The notes under the pieces were generated by a model, which did no database searches, had not been told where the DNA came from, and saw nothing but the letters and a program-made list of their open reading frames with translations. Below, in pieces: positions 23,387 through 34,099 of a stretch of 64,000 bases of DNA. Position 1 is the stretch's first letter. Each line of letters begins with the position of its first letter. The stretch is from Salticus scenicus (lineage: Eukaryota > Arthropoda > Arachnida > Araneae > Salticidae). Location of the stretch: assembly GCA_963930645.1 (NCBI GenBank), contig OZ005648.1, positions 868,001 to 932,000 of the forward strand, given 5' to 3'. Both the position numbers and the translations under genes were made by a program.

Positions 23387-23439
23387 TATTTCTTTCTCCC
23401 ATTGTTTAATGGTGTTTTCCTTTACCTGCGGCTTATTTA
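23387..23439 (+). repeat. Truncated SINE leader, head-to-head with copy 1
   Basis: The first ~53 bp of the SINE leader ('tgtatttctttctcccattg' onward to 'acctgcggctta') stands in the opposite orientation directly against copy 1, making an almost perfect palindrome of about 110 bp (23330-23439). MITE family A copy 2 starts immediately after. The reading frames crossing it arise from the palindrome. Confidence 0.75.
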
Positions 23440-24195
23440 CCCCAACACCATTTTTGCCAATTCCAATGCAAAATGACCTCCTGAATCCGAATAGGACACC
23501 CATTTTGCCCCATCACCCACCGTTTTTTAGGGACGCATCCCTATTTTTATCACTTTTCGGTAGTTTTATGACTATAAGATTTCTAGGGAGGAAAGATTAT
23601 TTTAACAGTTAAATATCTTCCGATGGGCTGCAAAAGTGAAAAATTCCAAAACATTAACATTTTCTGCAAGGAAAAATTTAGGGGGTTGGGGGTGGGGGGG
23701 ATTTGCTACTGAAATTATGAATTACATTTATTATGTTTTATTAGTCAAATATTGTTATTATTTATTATACATCATAATTTTTTTGTTTCTAAATGTTAAA
23801 ATAATTCTTTTCCATTCTCCAAATTAAATTCATGGGCATAAAATTACCGAATAGTGATAAAAATTTGGGGTGGGAGTGGCGTCCCGAGAAAACGGTGGGT
23901 GATTGGACAAAATGGAGGTCATATTCGGATTCAGAAGGTCACTCTACATTAGACTGACCAGATATAATAGAGAAGCATTAAAAATTGCTACAATTATCCA
24001 ATTATGGATGTATTTTTTCATTCCTAATAAATAAGGACTAAAAATAAAGTGTTATTGATTAATTATTTAGTTTCTACAATTTTTTAAAAGTTAGAAAAAT
24101 GACTTAAAAAAGGGGGCGTCCTCGTTTGTCCCCAGAAAATGGGGACGTTTGGTCAGTATACTCTACATAAGAATCAGCAGGAATAGTACCAGGGC
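23440..24195. mobile_element. MITE family A, copy 2
   Basis: Homologous throughout to 146-680, with the same long inverted arms (TGAATCCGAATA near 23493; reverse complement ending near 23936). Towards its right end it is interrupted by a 211-bp hAT-like MITE (23950-24160) and then resumes ('ctctacataagaatcagcag') to end near 24195. G-runs in the middle differ in length from copy 1. Confidence 0.8.
23950..24160. mobile_element. hAT-like MITE nested in family A copy 2
   Basis: Ends TAGACTGACCA and, reversed, TATACTGACCA. The host sequence CTCTACAT is duplicated exactly (23942-23949 and 24161-24168). Comparison with family A copy 1, which runs uninterrupted here ('cttttacataagaatcaaca'), confirms the insertion. 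A short internal hairpin 'GTCCCCAGAAAATGGGGAC' lies near the right end. Confidence 0.88.
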
Positions 24196-24667
24196 TCGAT
24201 TTTTTTTTTTCTTTTTTTCTTTTTTTTTTCTTTTTTTTTTTTTTTTCAGCGCAGTGTAATTAATACATGCCTTTTATTATAAAATAAAATTACATTAAAA
24301 TCGAAGCCGGACATGTATGAGGAATGTTGCTTGTTAGCAGAAACATCCTTAAATTATCTTTTTTAATTTAAAATAATCATTAACGATATTTTTCATTTCT
24401 CATATCCAGCAAATGACCCTAGTCAAGTGTGTAATGGACCATTTTCAAACTTCATTTAAATGTAAATAGAGAAGAAGAAGGTGTCCCCTCACACTTTGCA
24501 ATCAATACAAGACCCGAATAACAACCTTTTCAAATAGGGGAGCCTACATCAATTTCGGGAGAGGGGTACACATACAGACATATTTTGTGGATTATCTGAT
24601 ACTCTCTAAAATTATTTAAGAATTCCTTTAGACGTTTTTAGAATTTTAAAGTATTAGTAATTTGAGA

Positions 24668-24760
24668 CTCCTTAGGGTTGGTTAGTTTGGCTTTACGTCG
24701 GACTAGTGCTGCTCGATGGGCGATTGGCGACGGTCTGGGACTCACCCCTAGAGGTGGGAG
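24668..24760 (+). repeat. Repeat R1 fragment
   Basis: Reads 'ggttggttagtttggctttacgtcg..actagtgctgc', then 'gggcgattggcgacggtctgg' and 'actcacccctagaggtgg'. It matches R1 at 32740-32912 (reverse orientation). It is cut off on the right before the mariner-type MITE at 24828. No coding potential or promoter boxes were recognised. Confidence 0.65.
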
Positions 24761-24827
24761 CTTTCAAAATAATCTAAGGGGAGGCATGTGTTTCTCGTAC
24801 CTATTCGGTAATTACACCATGCATATA

Positions 24828-25352
24828 CAGGGTGATTATAATTAAAGTTACGATTTCAAAACGCTATAATTTTTAAAACTACCCATCAGAGCGATTGGAT
24901 ATTTTACCAGAGCAATCGTAAGGCAATGAAATTTTGTTTGACAAAAGAAAAAACAATAGTTCTAAAATGTGCCGTTAATTATCTGTAAAGTATTTGTGTC
25001 ATGAAGCTCCTCTTTTTTTCTTTTCAATATGACTGTTTACGTTGTAAACACGTATTCTTATATTTTTGATTAAAAAAAAAAAAAAAAATGTAGTAAACCC
25101 TTAATGTCTATTGTTTCCTGCTATTCCATTGTGTTGCTAACAACATTCCTGTATTGAATGAGTCAATTTAGGCGTTTCCCCTGATATTACACTGACCGCG
25201 CCATCTATAGGAACATGTTGGAACTACTTTTTTCCTACCCCAAACAAAATTTCATTGCCTCACGATCGCTCTGGTAAAATCTCAAATCGCTCTGATGGGT
25301 AGTTTTAAAATTATAGCGTTTTGAAATCGTCACTTTAATTATAATCACCCTG
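24828..25352. mobile_element. Palindromic Tc1/mariner-type MITE, TA-flanked
   Basis: Long inverted arms of about 130 bp begin CAGGGTGATTATAATTAAAG and end with the complement of the same word; TA lies on each side (24826-24827 and 25353-25354). Arms stay similar through 'AAAACGCTATAATTTTTAAAACTACCCATCAGAGCG' style text up to about 24950 and 25240. The loop is AT-rich, with a poly(A) run, and has no transposase. Confidence 0.87.
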
Positions 25353-25414
25353 TAATTACAAAATAAATAATTTACCATTTCACAAACAAATAATGTTCAA
25401 AATAACTAAAGTCA

Positions 25415-25545
25415 ATTTAGGTTGGTTGGGTTTAACATCGCATGAGTACTGAGCGATGGATAATTGGCGACGGTCTGGGACTCAAGATGGTCCTGAGATA
25501 TATCACATTTTTGACCCTCCGCGGAGAGAATGAAGACAATTTAGG
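25415..25545 (+). repeat. Repeat R1 fragment
   Basis: 'ggttggttgggtttaacatcg' is followed by 'ggcgacggtctgggactca' and 'gaccctccgcggaga', the same order of words as in the reverse complement of 32740-32912. Less complete and more diverged than that copy. Confidence 0.6.
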
Positions 25546-25581
25546 TAACAATTTTGTTATGAATTTAAATCTTTTTAGTAC

Positions 25582-25813
25582 AGGGCGGTAGCCAGAAAAA
25601 TTTTTCATTTGCTGTTTCAAATTAAATATTAAATCTAGAAAAAACGTTGTATGATGCTGCACTAAGAGCTCCTATCAGGTGAAGAGGTGGATTGGAGGGG
25701 GGGGGGGGGGGGCTTCTTCCCACGAAATTTACAGTTACGCTTCATTTTCGGCACTCAACATTCTGTACTAAAGTTTGTACCCTCTCCAATATTTTTCTCT
25801 GCTACATCCTTGG
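25582..25813. mobile_element. MITE related to the nested 8749-8908 element
   Basis: The left end CAGGGCGGTAGCCAG and the right end TGCTACATCCTTGG are related to the GGCYGTAGCCA ends of 8749-8908 and 49852-49997. A G16 run lies inside, as in other members that carry a G-rich block. No target duplication is clear. A 151-codon ORF begins inside this element's G run and is rejected as a gene. Confidence 0.55.
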
Positions 25814-26340
25814 CTCATCTGGATATTATAGAGCTTACAGTAATTGTATATTAAATGTATTCTGTTTTATGCTTCCCTTTATGACGGTTTTGCATATCAT
25901 GTACTTGGAAAAAAAGCTGATTTTAAATAACAGTGAAGTTCTTTTGTGTCTCTCTGTGTGTGTTTTATTTGTGATACTGCTTCCAACCTCAAACAACTCA
26001 ACTTATATACTACAGGCGAGAAATAGTATGGTGACATTGTTAATAAACGAAATGTTCGTTTACTTAAATCTACAGAGCGTTATTATTGAACATACACATA
26101 CACATGGGTGTTTCTTTTACAAATATGCGGGATCTATAATTATTTAGTAGTCACTATGCCTAAACTATACTTTTCAAATATTTTAACTGAGGCTTTCTTA
26201 TCAGCGAAGAAAAAAATTCTTCAAAATAAAATGGCATTGCTTTAGCACAGTGGTCGGCAACCTCATTTTTGAACAAAGCCAAATGTCAACAATACAACGA
26301 TTAAAATATTGTTTGGGAGCCAAAAATTTTTACAATATAT

Positions 26341-26700
26341 TAAAATCACACGATCAACTGATTGGGAAGAAAATCATATTTATTGAAATTTATTTTTAAA
26401 CAATTTTTATTTATTTCTTCGCAATCAGTTGATTGTGTGATTTTAATATATTGTATTTCTTTCTCCCATTGTTTAATGGTGTTTTCCTTTACCTGCTGTT
26501 TATTTCTGTTCAGCTATCTACATGATAGACCAGATGTTTCTGCCTAAAGTTTGTCTGAGTGAGTAATGTCCACCGGTTGTCGGCCTGGATAGCTCAATTG
26601 GTAGAGCCTTGACCTTGTAAGTCAAAGATCTGGGGTACGACTCCCGGTCCAGGCATTATTTTCACTCAGTCGGAAAAATAAATTTCAACAAAAATTTTTA
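26341..26700 (+). mobile_element. tRNA-Thr-like SINE (family 2), copy 2, with inverted tail at its 5' side
   Basis: Plus-strand leader (from about 26450), tRNA-like domain (26583-26654) and tail start ('cattattttcactcagtcgg'). In front of the leader stands an inverted copy of the family's 3' tail: AAAATCACACGATCAACTGA at 26343 faces CAATCAGTTGATTGTGTGAT at 26424. The unit is thus flanked by tail-derived inverted repeats, which a simple SINE should not have. Confidence 0.6.
26583..26654 (+). tRNA. tRNA-Thr(UGU)-like sequence, probably pseudogene
   Basis: 72 nt with perfect acceptor pairing (GCCTGGA/TCCAGGC), anticodon stem TTGAC/GTCAA and loop CTTGTAA (anticodon UGU). It has the A box TAGCTCAATTGG and B box GGTACGACTCC (9 of 11 to consensus). 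The T stem is imperfect. It differs from the copy at 23174-23245 at only a few positions in the T arm. Because both copies share flanks, they are element parts rather than independent tRNA genes. Confidence 0.55.
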
Positions 26701-27561
26701 ACCTAATTTATATTGGCTCATTCTTTCTTATTAACATAATTAGAGTATTCCTAAGTCGACATTTGCTAAAATCTCAAGGGGCGAAAAATCTGCGTGTGGT
26801 TCGCGAGCCGCAGGTTGCCGACCACTGCTTTAGCATACTATTTTGAAGAGAAAAATAAAGAATGTTGCAACCAATGTATTGTGAAATTTTCAGTTTCTCT
26901 TCTCCTTTCTTAATTCTTGTGTTTTGAAATCCGTTAAACGAAAGTAGTTTAAATCCATCTCTCGAAAAAGATTTATTCATTTTCTATTGCTTAGAGTTGT
27001 ACAAATGAGGAAGCGCAAGATCAGGCAAGCCATAAATATTCGTTTTACCGAGACTGCGCCCAGCGGTGCTTTTCCGAATTTTTCATACTGAGTGCGGTAG
27101 GGAAGGGGGGTTAACATAAAAACTAATCTGTAATAATAAAGGTCAAGGCAGAGAAATCGAGTTAAAAGATGACAATCTGGCAACGAGGAAGTTGTCTTGG
27201 ATATTATCGCTCACGGTCATGTATATTTGTTCCATTATATTTTTTTTTAGTGCCGACCCTTTATACTGTTTGGCCTCGAAAGCAATCAACAGGAATGTTT
27301 TGAAAGATTATGGAAATAGGAAGTAATAGCAGTTGATGGTGACCATTCTATTGAACGAAACGTGGGTGAGGTGAGTGCACTTGTCATAAGGCATTAGACG
27401 ACAGGGGATCGGCTAAGGTAAGGTGGTTTGTAATCACTAAGATACATTCCCAATACAATCACTTTATGTTGAAGCAATATTATTTCATACTTGAACATGA
27501 TTATGTATATAACCATAGATTGTATAACTTTTTAAAGTGATAAAATCTTTTAAAAAACTTT

Positions 27562-27987
27562 CCCACACAGCCACTTGCATCCATAAGACATCTATAAACA
27601 CGTATGAAAGTTAAAAAATGATCCATTAAAGTTCTATAAATATCCTACAGATGTCTATTAGCACGACCCATGTCACTCTTTTTTACATCCCTTTTACTTC
27701 CCGTGTCTGTTACATATCCGATAAATCTCCAAATATTCAATAATTGGACTTGTTAGGACTAATCGATACTGAAAATACCTAAATCTTGTTTTGATCTAAC
27801 ATGTTACATCTATTAGACATCGAAAAAGGCATGCCTAAATTTCGTCTACATTTAAACATCTAATACATATCTATAATTAGTACAGGATATGCAGGACTTT
27901 TAACGGACATTTTTTAGATATTTTGTACCTTTTTATGGACCGTTTGGATGTAATTAGATGTCTAATGGATATCAGCGGCTGTATGGG
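27562..27987. mobile_element. MITE with subterminal AGACATCTA-type motif array
   Basis: Ends CCCACACAGCCACTTGCATC and, reversed, CCCATACAGCCGCTGATATC, continuing similar through 'CATWAGACATCTA'. Versions of AGACATCTA/TAGATGTCT recur at about 27579, 27649, 27815, 27855 and 27953, in both orientations, and may be transposase binding sites. No clear target duplication and no coding sequence. Confidence 0.75.
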
Positions 27988-28416
27988 TTATCACTTAAAC
28001 ATAATATATAAGAGAAAAAAAAGTACATGTTTGTGTATCAAACGGAAAAGTTTTGATTTTCTTGTGATATTTCTTTAAAACAGGAACCTATCACGTCCAT
28101 AGGTTTAATATTTTGGGGTGTTGGTGCAGGTTTGAAAATCGATTGACTACTCGAGGGTGTCTTTCCAAGGGATACTAATAGTACTCACGCGAGTTTCGGA
28201 GAAAAGCATGCAAAACTCCGAACGGATAGGCCAACGATTGAGCTCTATGTTTAAACTGCTCAATCTCCGTCTACCAGCTCGGAGGGCAGACGATTTCATG
28301 CACTGATGAAGCTTATCACTACACAAAAAAAGGGGGAAATGCTACTGACTGACCAGGCTTTTAAACATTTTAAAAGAATTAGTTCGGCGATACAGCTAAA
28401 ATAGTCATGAAAACTA

Positions 28417-29990
28417 CAGTCCGTTAAGAAATTATAAGACCACTTTAATTTTCTAAATTATAAGAAAAATAAAGATTCTAATCATAATTTAAATACATAA
28501 AATAACATATTGCTCTATATTTTTTTATAATTAGTTTGCAATAACTTGGTATAATGCAATAAATGTTTAATTAAAATATATATTAGAAATAAGTGAAAAA
28601 TAACCTGTTAATAAAATATAAGACCACTTGTCAAAAAACAAAATTGTATAAAAAATTAATATGATATTGGGCTTCCATTTTTCCTGATGACTTCAAACAC
28701 TCTGTTTTTCATTGAAGTAACCAGGTGGTTAAGTTCAGTTATAGAAATATTGTACCATTCTTTTACAATGGCTACTTCCAATTCATTGGCAGATGAAAAT
28801 TGTTTATTATTAGCATAAACTTTGCGAGATAATATACCCCATAGGTTTTCCATGGGGTTCAAGTCTGAACTACCGACTTGGCCATGGCAAAACATTATTT
28901 TTTTCTTTTTTAAACCACTCATGTGTGGATTTAGATGTATGACATGCATTATTGTACTGTTGAAACATCCAGTTAGCACCACTTAATAAAGGTCCAAACG
29001 GTATCATATGATCATATAGCATAGACTGATATTGTGTAGAGTTCATATGACCCGAAATCCGCTGTAAATCACACAACCCCTCATAACTGAAAACTCCCCA
29101 AATCATTACTGATCCTCCACCCGTTTGTCAACTGGAGCATTCTTTTGATTCCTTCCTAGTCATGCCAATAGTGTTTGTAACCATCGGGACCATCAAGGTT
29201 AAATTTCTTTTCATCAGAAAATATAATTTGTTTCCACTCATCATTCCATGACATGACATTTTTAGCCCATTTTAATCTTTCTTCTCGATAGCATTTCAAT
29301 AACTTTGGTTTTTTCTTCAATTTCATAAATTTCGTATTAATATTTAATTTAAGACTCTTCCAGACTGTTACATGTGAAGTTTTCTTGCTGAAACGTTTCG
29401 AAATTTCACGAGTTGAAAGACCTTTTTTAGTTGACAGTCGAAAAATTTGTCTATTATCACGTGCTGTCAAAATATTTTTTCTACCAGATCGTTTTATTTT
29501 GTTTGAATAATCTTTTCTAATTATGGCATTATGAATGGCAGTTGTAGAACGGTTCATTAACCTCGCAATTTCTCTTTCAGATTTACCAGAATCTTTATAA
29601 AATAAAGTTTTTCTTACTTCGCACTCCGATAATTCTTTACCTCTAGGCATCGTCAAATTAATCGTAGATAACACATTCAAAACCTAAGCCTTTGCTTCTT
29701 AGGTAATGCTTTTACGAAATACTGACGCATGCGCTTTATGTTGAGCTTGACGTCATGTGTAATATGCTAATTTTCGCAGGTGGTCTTATAATTTCTTAAC
29801 AGTCACAGTCTTTAATTTTTAGAAAAATGAATAAGTTTTAATGAAATTTAATTCAATTTTAAAAGTTGGAATTAGTATAGGATGCGTTTTCCTATCAATT
29901 TTAAATACGCAACTAAAAATTTGCATATTATGCTCTCTTCTTCAGAAATGCACCAATACACTTGTGGTCTTATAATTTCTTAACGCACTG
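28417..29990 (-). mobile_element. Tc1-family transposon with IR/DR ends, TA-flanked, nearly full length
   Basis: The 27-bp ends start CAGTCCGTTAAGAAATTATA (28417) and, reversed, CAGTGCGTTAAGAAATTATA (29990), one mismatch in 27, with TA at 28415-28416 and 29991-29992. A second copy of the word lies inside each end (28605-28627 and 29780-29802), at the same 188-bp offset on both sides, the paired arrangement known from IR/DR Tc1 elements such as Sleeping Beauty. The 1574-bp unit encodes one transposase on the minus strand. The structure is excellent but the gene is dead. Confidence 0.95.
28656..29650 (-). pseudogene. Tc1-family DD34E transposase pseudogene
   Basis: The likely start is MPRGKELSE at 29650 (an upstream in-frame Met at 29680 is less typical). 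N-terminal paired-like helix-turn-helix region: REIARLMNRSTTAIHNAI, then a second one around LSTREISKRFSKKTSHVTVW. Catalytic region: IFSDEKKFNLDGPDG (first Asp), GGGSVMIWGVFSYEG, FQQYNNACHTS and SSDLNPMENLWG. The second catalytic Asp is Tyr (codon at 28954-28956), and from that position to the Glu is exactly 34 residues, so DD34E. Other lesions: a frameshift and stop at 29156-29158, a TGA at 29128-29130 and a 1-bp insertion near 28877. About 330 residues if intact, normal for the family. Confidence 0.93.
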
Positions 29991-29999
29991 TATTAAAGT

Positions 30000-30859
30000 T
30001 TGTGTATGAGCAGGCGTGTTTTTTCTATTACGCACAATGGGCCCGAAGGCTCCTCATCTTGTAAGGATCTTCTAAAGTGTTTAATTGAAAAGATATTTTA
30101 AAGGTAAATTTTGAATTGATTTATTAAATGTTTGAATTCTCCAGGAAGCTGCGTTTTAACGAAGTCCTCTGTCATGAAACTGCGTCACTTTTATTTATAA
30201 CTCTTAAAAAAAAAATCTTTTCAATTACTTTTACCGAAAAACAGATTTAACGACCAGAATATTAAGGGTATGCCATCAACGAGTTTTGCCTGTAATTCAG
30301 AATTTTCTAAATCGGACCCTGTATATAGCAAAGCCAATCATGAATCACTCCTAAAGAATGAACCCACTTTCTCCTATTACGGGATAGAGGGAAAGTGGAA
30401 GAGTATGATTGAGTAAGTGATATTTAAAAGACAAAAAATTAAAATTAAAAAATAAAAATAAAAATGTAAAATCATGCAAGATGCATTGATAATGAGACTT
30501 TCGATTGTTGTTTAGGGTTAGAAATAGCCAACGTGAGTGAAATGACCGAAATTTGTTTCATAAGACTAGTAACTAAAATTAGTAAAAGCGGAAACTGTTT
30601 GTTTTCGATTTATATATAGATGAGCGATTTTACAGGTGCACATTTTTAGTTTCACATTCAGATCACAAAACAATAATATTTAAACTATTTGCAAGATTTA
30701 TTCTATGTTATTTATTTTATTTTTTTTTAACATGCGAAAGGACAATGCTTTTTCTATACTTCCTTAAAATTTCTTGATATTAAATATGTATGAAGAAAAA
30801 ATGTATCATTTATTGTATCTATGAACTGTTCCAGGTTAGAGTTGCACACTAAAGGACAA

Positions 30860-30894
<35 letters not shown>

Positions 30895-31670
30895 GATTTT
30901 ACAGGCCTGTGTCATTTATGTTATGATTGTTGCTAGTTTTTGTCCATACTTATCTACCCTATTTATCGACTCACACACTTTTGTATTAGCATAGCAAAAA
31001 TATCTGAACACTATGTGAAATGTTTTACGTCACCGTATTAAAGAAACTTTGACTTTCCTAATTGCATATTTATATTTTAGAGATATCGCATTAAAAAAAA
31101 AAAAAAAAAAAAAATCTAAAATTGAGGTTTATTAAAAAAGGTTATTATTATTATTATTATTGTTTAATTCCATTTTCATTTTTTCATTTTTTCATATGCA
31201 TGAGCAAATTTAATATATATATATATTGCGTGAAAGTGCTTCATTTTATGCTGAAAAAAAAAAAAAAAAAAAAAAAGATAATCTCATTAGGCTAATGTCG
31301 TCATTTTTTCTTATTATATCATTGAACTGAGTCCACGAGCTTAAATATTCTCCATTTATAAATCTTTTTTTATTTTTATTTCATTTTTCACACGCGCTTT
31401 TTATTTCCTAATTCAAAATTATTAAAGAAAAACTTTTTCGATACTGTCCGTTTCGAAACTGATTATTATTAATTTCTTTTCTTTAAAAAAAAAAAAAAGA
31501 TCAAATTCTGGCAAAAGTAGAATTTAGTTTAGTACGGAGGACTATTAGTTTTTTTTTTTTTTTTCAAAATTATAACATCTCTTTCAAATTATTCAATTAT
31601 GTTTTTGATACATTTTCGATAAATGTCCAACTATCGTAAAACTGGTATCGTAAAAATCCGTAGATTGAGA
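30000..31670. other. AT-rich spacer without genes
   Basis: Contains (AAT)n at 30862-30893, (ATT)n near 31143, a few (TA)n blocks and several poly(A) runs of 15-25. 31531-31550 and 31668-31690 carry an inverted word (ACTATTAGT/ACTAATAGT), possibly a small MITE, but I could not confirm it. Confidence 0.5.
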
Positions 31671-31686
31671 CTAATAGTACTCAGTC

Positions 31687-31720
<34 letters not shown>

Positions 31721-32527
31721 AGAAGCCATACTACAGAAAAATGTACTTATACCTTTTTCCTTTTCTTTTCTTCTAATAACTTCAAAACTAATCACTGAAA
31801 CTATGATACTCCATGATACCAAAAAGGTAAAATGATATCTATGTAAATTTACAGATTAGTAATTCACTTTATTACATACTACGAAATGCAGAATAAAATT
31901 CTTCATAAATTTTTCTTTTGAACATACTATAATAAACATATAGTACTTTGTAATGTATAACTGTTGATTATGGTTTATTATATGAAATATATATTTTAAT
32001 ATATGAAATAAAACTATTTATCTGTTAGATCTAAACCAGTACTGAATAAAAAAAAAAAAAAAAGAAGAAGAAGAAGAATTTTCAGTGTTGGTTTATTTCA
32101 TCTCTAGACGGAATTACTGCTTTAAAGCGTAACGGCATAGTATTATATTATTATAATCCTCAGAAATTCCATTGTGTCAAATATGGAATATATATATATA
32201 TATATATATATATATTTCTAGTTCTCGCAAAGTTGTAGGCTACAAATTTCGAATCACGTCCCCCTTTTTTATAGACTAAACATTTCCGATCGAATTGAAA
32301 TCTCGGGTCTCGTAAAAAGGAAATTCTACGGTATTTTTTATAGGATTTAATCCAAAGTGAAAAAATTAATGATTACAATAAATTAATAGGTGCAATTTTA
32401 ACAATTTTAAACTAATAAACTTACCACAGATGCTGTTTGGAAAAGTGCATTGACATCTTAAAATATTGATTATGGAAAAGTCTGTAATACTTCTAAAATA
32501 GTCGGGTGGGCACCAGTTTTATAATGA

Positions 32528-32571
<44 letters not shown>

Positions 32572-32739
32572 TTTTTTTTTTTTTTTAAGCTAATCGATTT
32601 CATGAACTTTAAATTTTCCCTATTACTTTAAAAGTTATGCACGCCAAGACTATAATGTATGGAGAATGTTTCACCATATTAAGAGTACAATTTTCGTTAA
32701 ATCGCTCACCTTTTCGGCGTCCAACTAGCTTGTTTCCGT

Positions 32740-32912
32740 CAACCCCAAATACATAAAACCTAATTCATTAGAGATCCCTTCCGTGGAGGATCAAAATTGT
32801 GATGGCATGTTTCCGGACCACCTCTACGGGTGAGTACCAGAACATCGCCAATTGCCCATTGCGCAGCACTAGTGCGACGTAAAACCCAACCAACCAATCT
32901 AACTCGTCAGAG
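32740..32912 (-). repeat. Repeat R1, best copy
   Basis: Read on the minus strand it begins GGTTGGTTGGGTTTTACGTC, then CGCACTAGTGCTGCGCAATG, GGCGATGTTCTGGTACTCAC and a tail with TTTTGATCCTCCACGGAAGG. Paralogue comparison (copy 37749-39407 has no such sequence after 'SDE') shows it inserted into the Tc1/mariner relic. Other copies: 1409, 24668, 25415. No coding potential; nature unknown. Confidence 0.7.
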
Positions 32913-33196
32913 AAAACTACTACAGCCCAATAATAATTGACCATTTGCTAATTTTTTTTAGCCACTAAAGACTTGCTTCCTTATTTATTTTCGTTAATAT
33001 TAGCTTCTTTGCAGACCTATTGGCTCTTTAATCGTCGCGGCACTGTTTCTGAAGAATATTTTTTACTAAACATTTTTTAAAAAATCTCTTGTAAGTTTTG
33101 AACATGTCATCGATTTTTTAAACAATGCCTTTTTAATATGCAGTCATCTCGTTCGAATGAGCAACGCGGCCGTTTAGTGCTAAATTTCCAGTTTAA

Positions 33197-33705
33197 CCCG
33201 CTAACGCCCGAATTAATTTTGCAAAATATTATTAGCTGATTATTTCCCTTCTAAATTAATATAGACAACTGACACTAAAATATATTAACTTAAAAAAGTC
33301 TTCCGATAGTTTTAAATTTAATGTCTATCCTCATTTATAAACGTTTAGTGTTCTACCGAAAAAACTTCGAGATAAAAAAAAACTTTGAGATAACAGATTA
33401 ATTTCTTATTATATGTTGACAAAGATCTCGAATGTAAAGTATTATAATATATATTATTATTCAACTTGATTTAAATTAGTATACCTGCGCTAAAAGCAAA
33501 TATATGTGCAACGAATGAAAAATCATTAAATAACTATCCAAATTATGAAATAATAATTAATAGTAGACACATAAAACTTTCAAGGATCATTTAGAGTGAC
33601 GCTGTAAAGTGTCACTAAAAAGCAGAAATCATTCCAAGAAACCACAAAAAATATACGTGCCATTTTATTAGCTGTCCTCAAATGAGGACACTGGGCGCTA
33701 ACGGG
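33197..33705. mobile_element. piggyBac-type MITE, TTAA-flanked
   Basis: Ends CCCGCTAACGCCCGAATT and, reversed, CCCGTTAGCGCCCAGTGTCC, with TTAA on both sides (33193-33196 and 33706-33709). The empty site is seen in the paralogue at about 39030 ('cagtttaaaccgcc'), which confirms a TTAA target. The 509-bp interior is AT-rich and has no transposase. CCC ends and TTAA are the piggyBac signature. Confidence 0.9.
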
Positions 33706-34099
33706 TTAAACGGCCAAAAAATTTCATTTTGCCAGCTCGCGCATTAAAACATTTTTTGATTTTCATTTTAGAATTAATACTTTTTGTGGTAGCATTAATT
33801 GTCATATCCTTACTTTACCATTTACGAAATATTTTTAAAAATTTAAACTTTCCTAAATACTGTTTTTTGTTTTAAAAACTTGGCTCAATCCTAAACTTTA
33901 CGAAGTTAATGTGATGGAGAGCATCAACCTGTTCGAAAATATGCTTTTTAAATGTTAAAGTTGGCGGTTGTTGAAAAAAAAAAAAAAAAATATATATTCA
34001 AGTGCGGATTTTTTTTTTATTTTTTATTTTTTATTATTTTTTTTTTTTTTTGTCCCCTTAGTGTATTCCTTTAATAGCTGCAGTATTTTACCGATTACA

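Larger units (their letters stand above)
26248..26827. mobile_element. hAT-type MITE with perfect 8-bp duplication, interrupted by a SINE
   Basis: Ends CAGTGGTCGGCAACCT and, reversed, CAGTGGTCGGCAACCTGCGG; flanks CTTTAGCA at 26240-26247 and 26828-26835. The CAGTGGTCGGCAA end is a form widely seen on arthropod and other hAT MITEs. About 360 bp of its 580 bp is the tRNA-like SINE copy 2, so the original MITE was only some 220 bp. Confidence 0.88.
31680..34063 (-). mobile_element. Tc1/mariner relic (CACTAAGCGAC family), copy 1, with nested insertions
   Basis: Homologous to 37749-39407 over its length (e.g. 'agaaaaatgtacttatacct' at the left, 'caagtgcgg' plus poly(T) and 'gtccccttagtg' at the right), with TA at 31678-31679 and 34064-34065. 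The left end is more mutated. On the minus strand WAVVVFSDEL (about 32901-32930) matches the first-Asp motif of Tc1 transposases. Two inserts account for its greater length: R1 (32740-32912 region) and a piggyBac-type MITE (33197-33705). (TC)n and poly(T) expansion at 32532-32586. Confidence 0.75.

Noticed and set aside
25692..26147. 151-codon plus-strand ORF, among the longest in the window
   Set aside because: It starts in a G16 run inside a MITE, is rich in Phe, Leu, Ile and Cys as expected from AT-rich random DNA, ends after a (CA)n run, and shows no domain.
28290..28320. CTGATGA word near 28303 as a ribozyme
   Set aside because: No GAAAC partner at a usable distance.
31531..31690. Possible small MITE with ACTATTAGT inverted words
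   Set aside because: Only about 9 bp match exactly, no flanking duplication, and its right side overlaps the mutated end of the Tc1/mariner copy.
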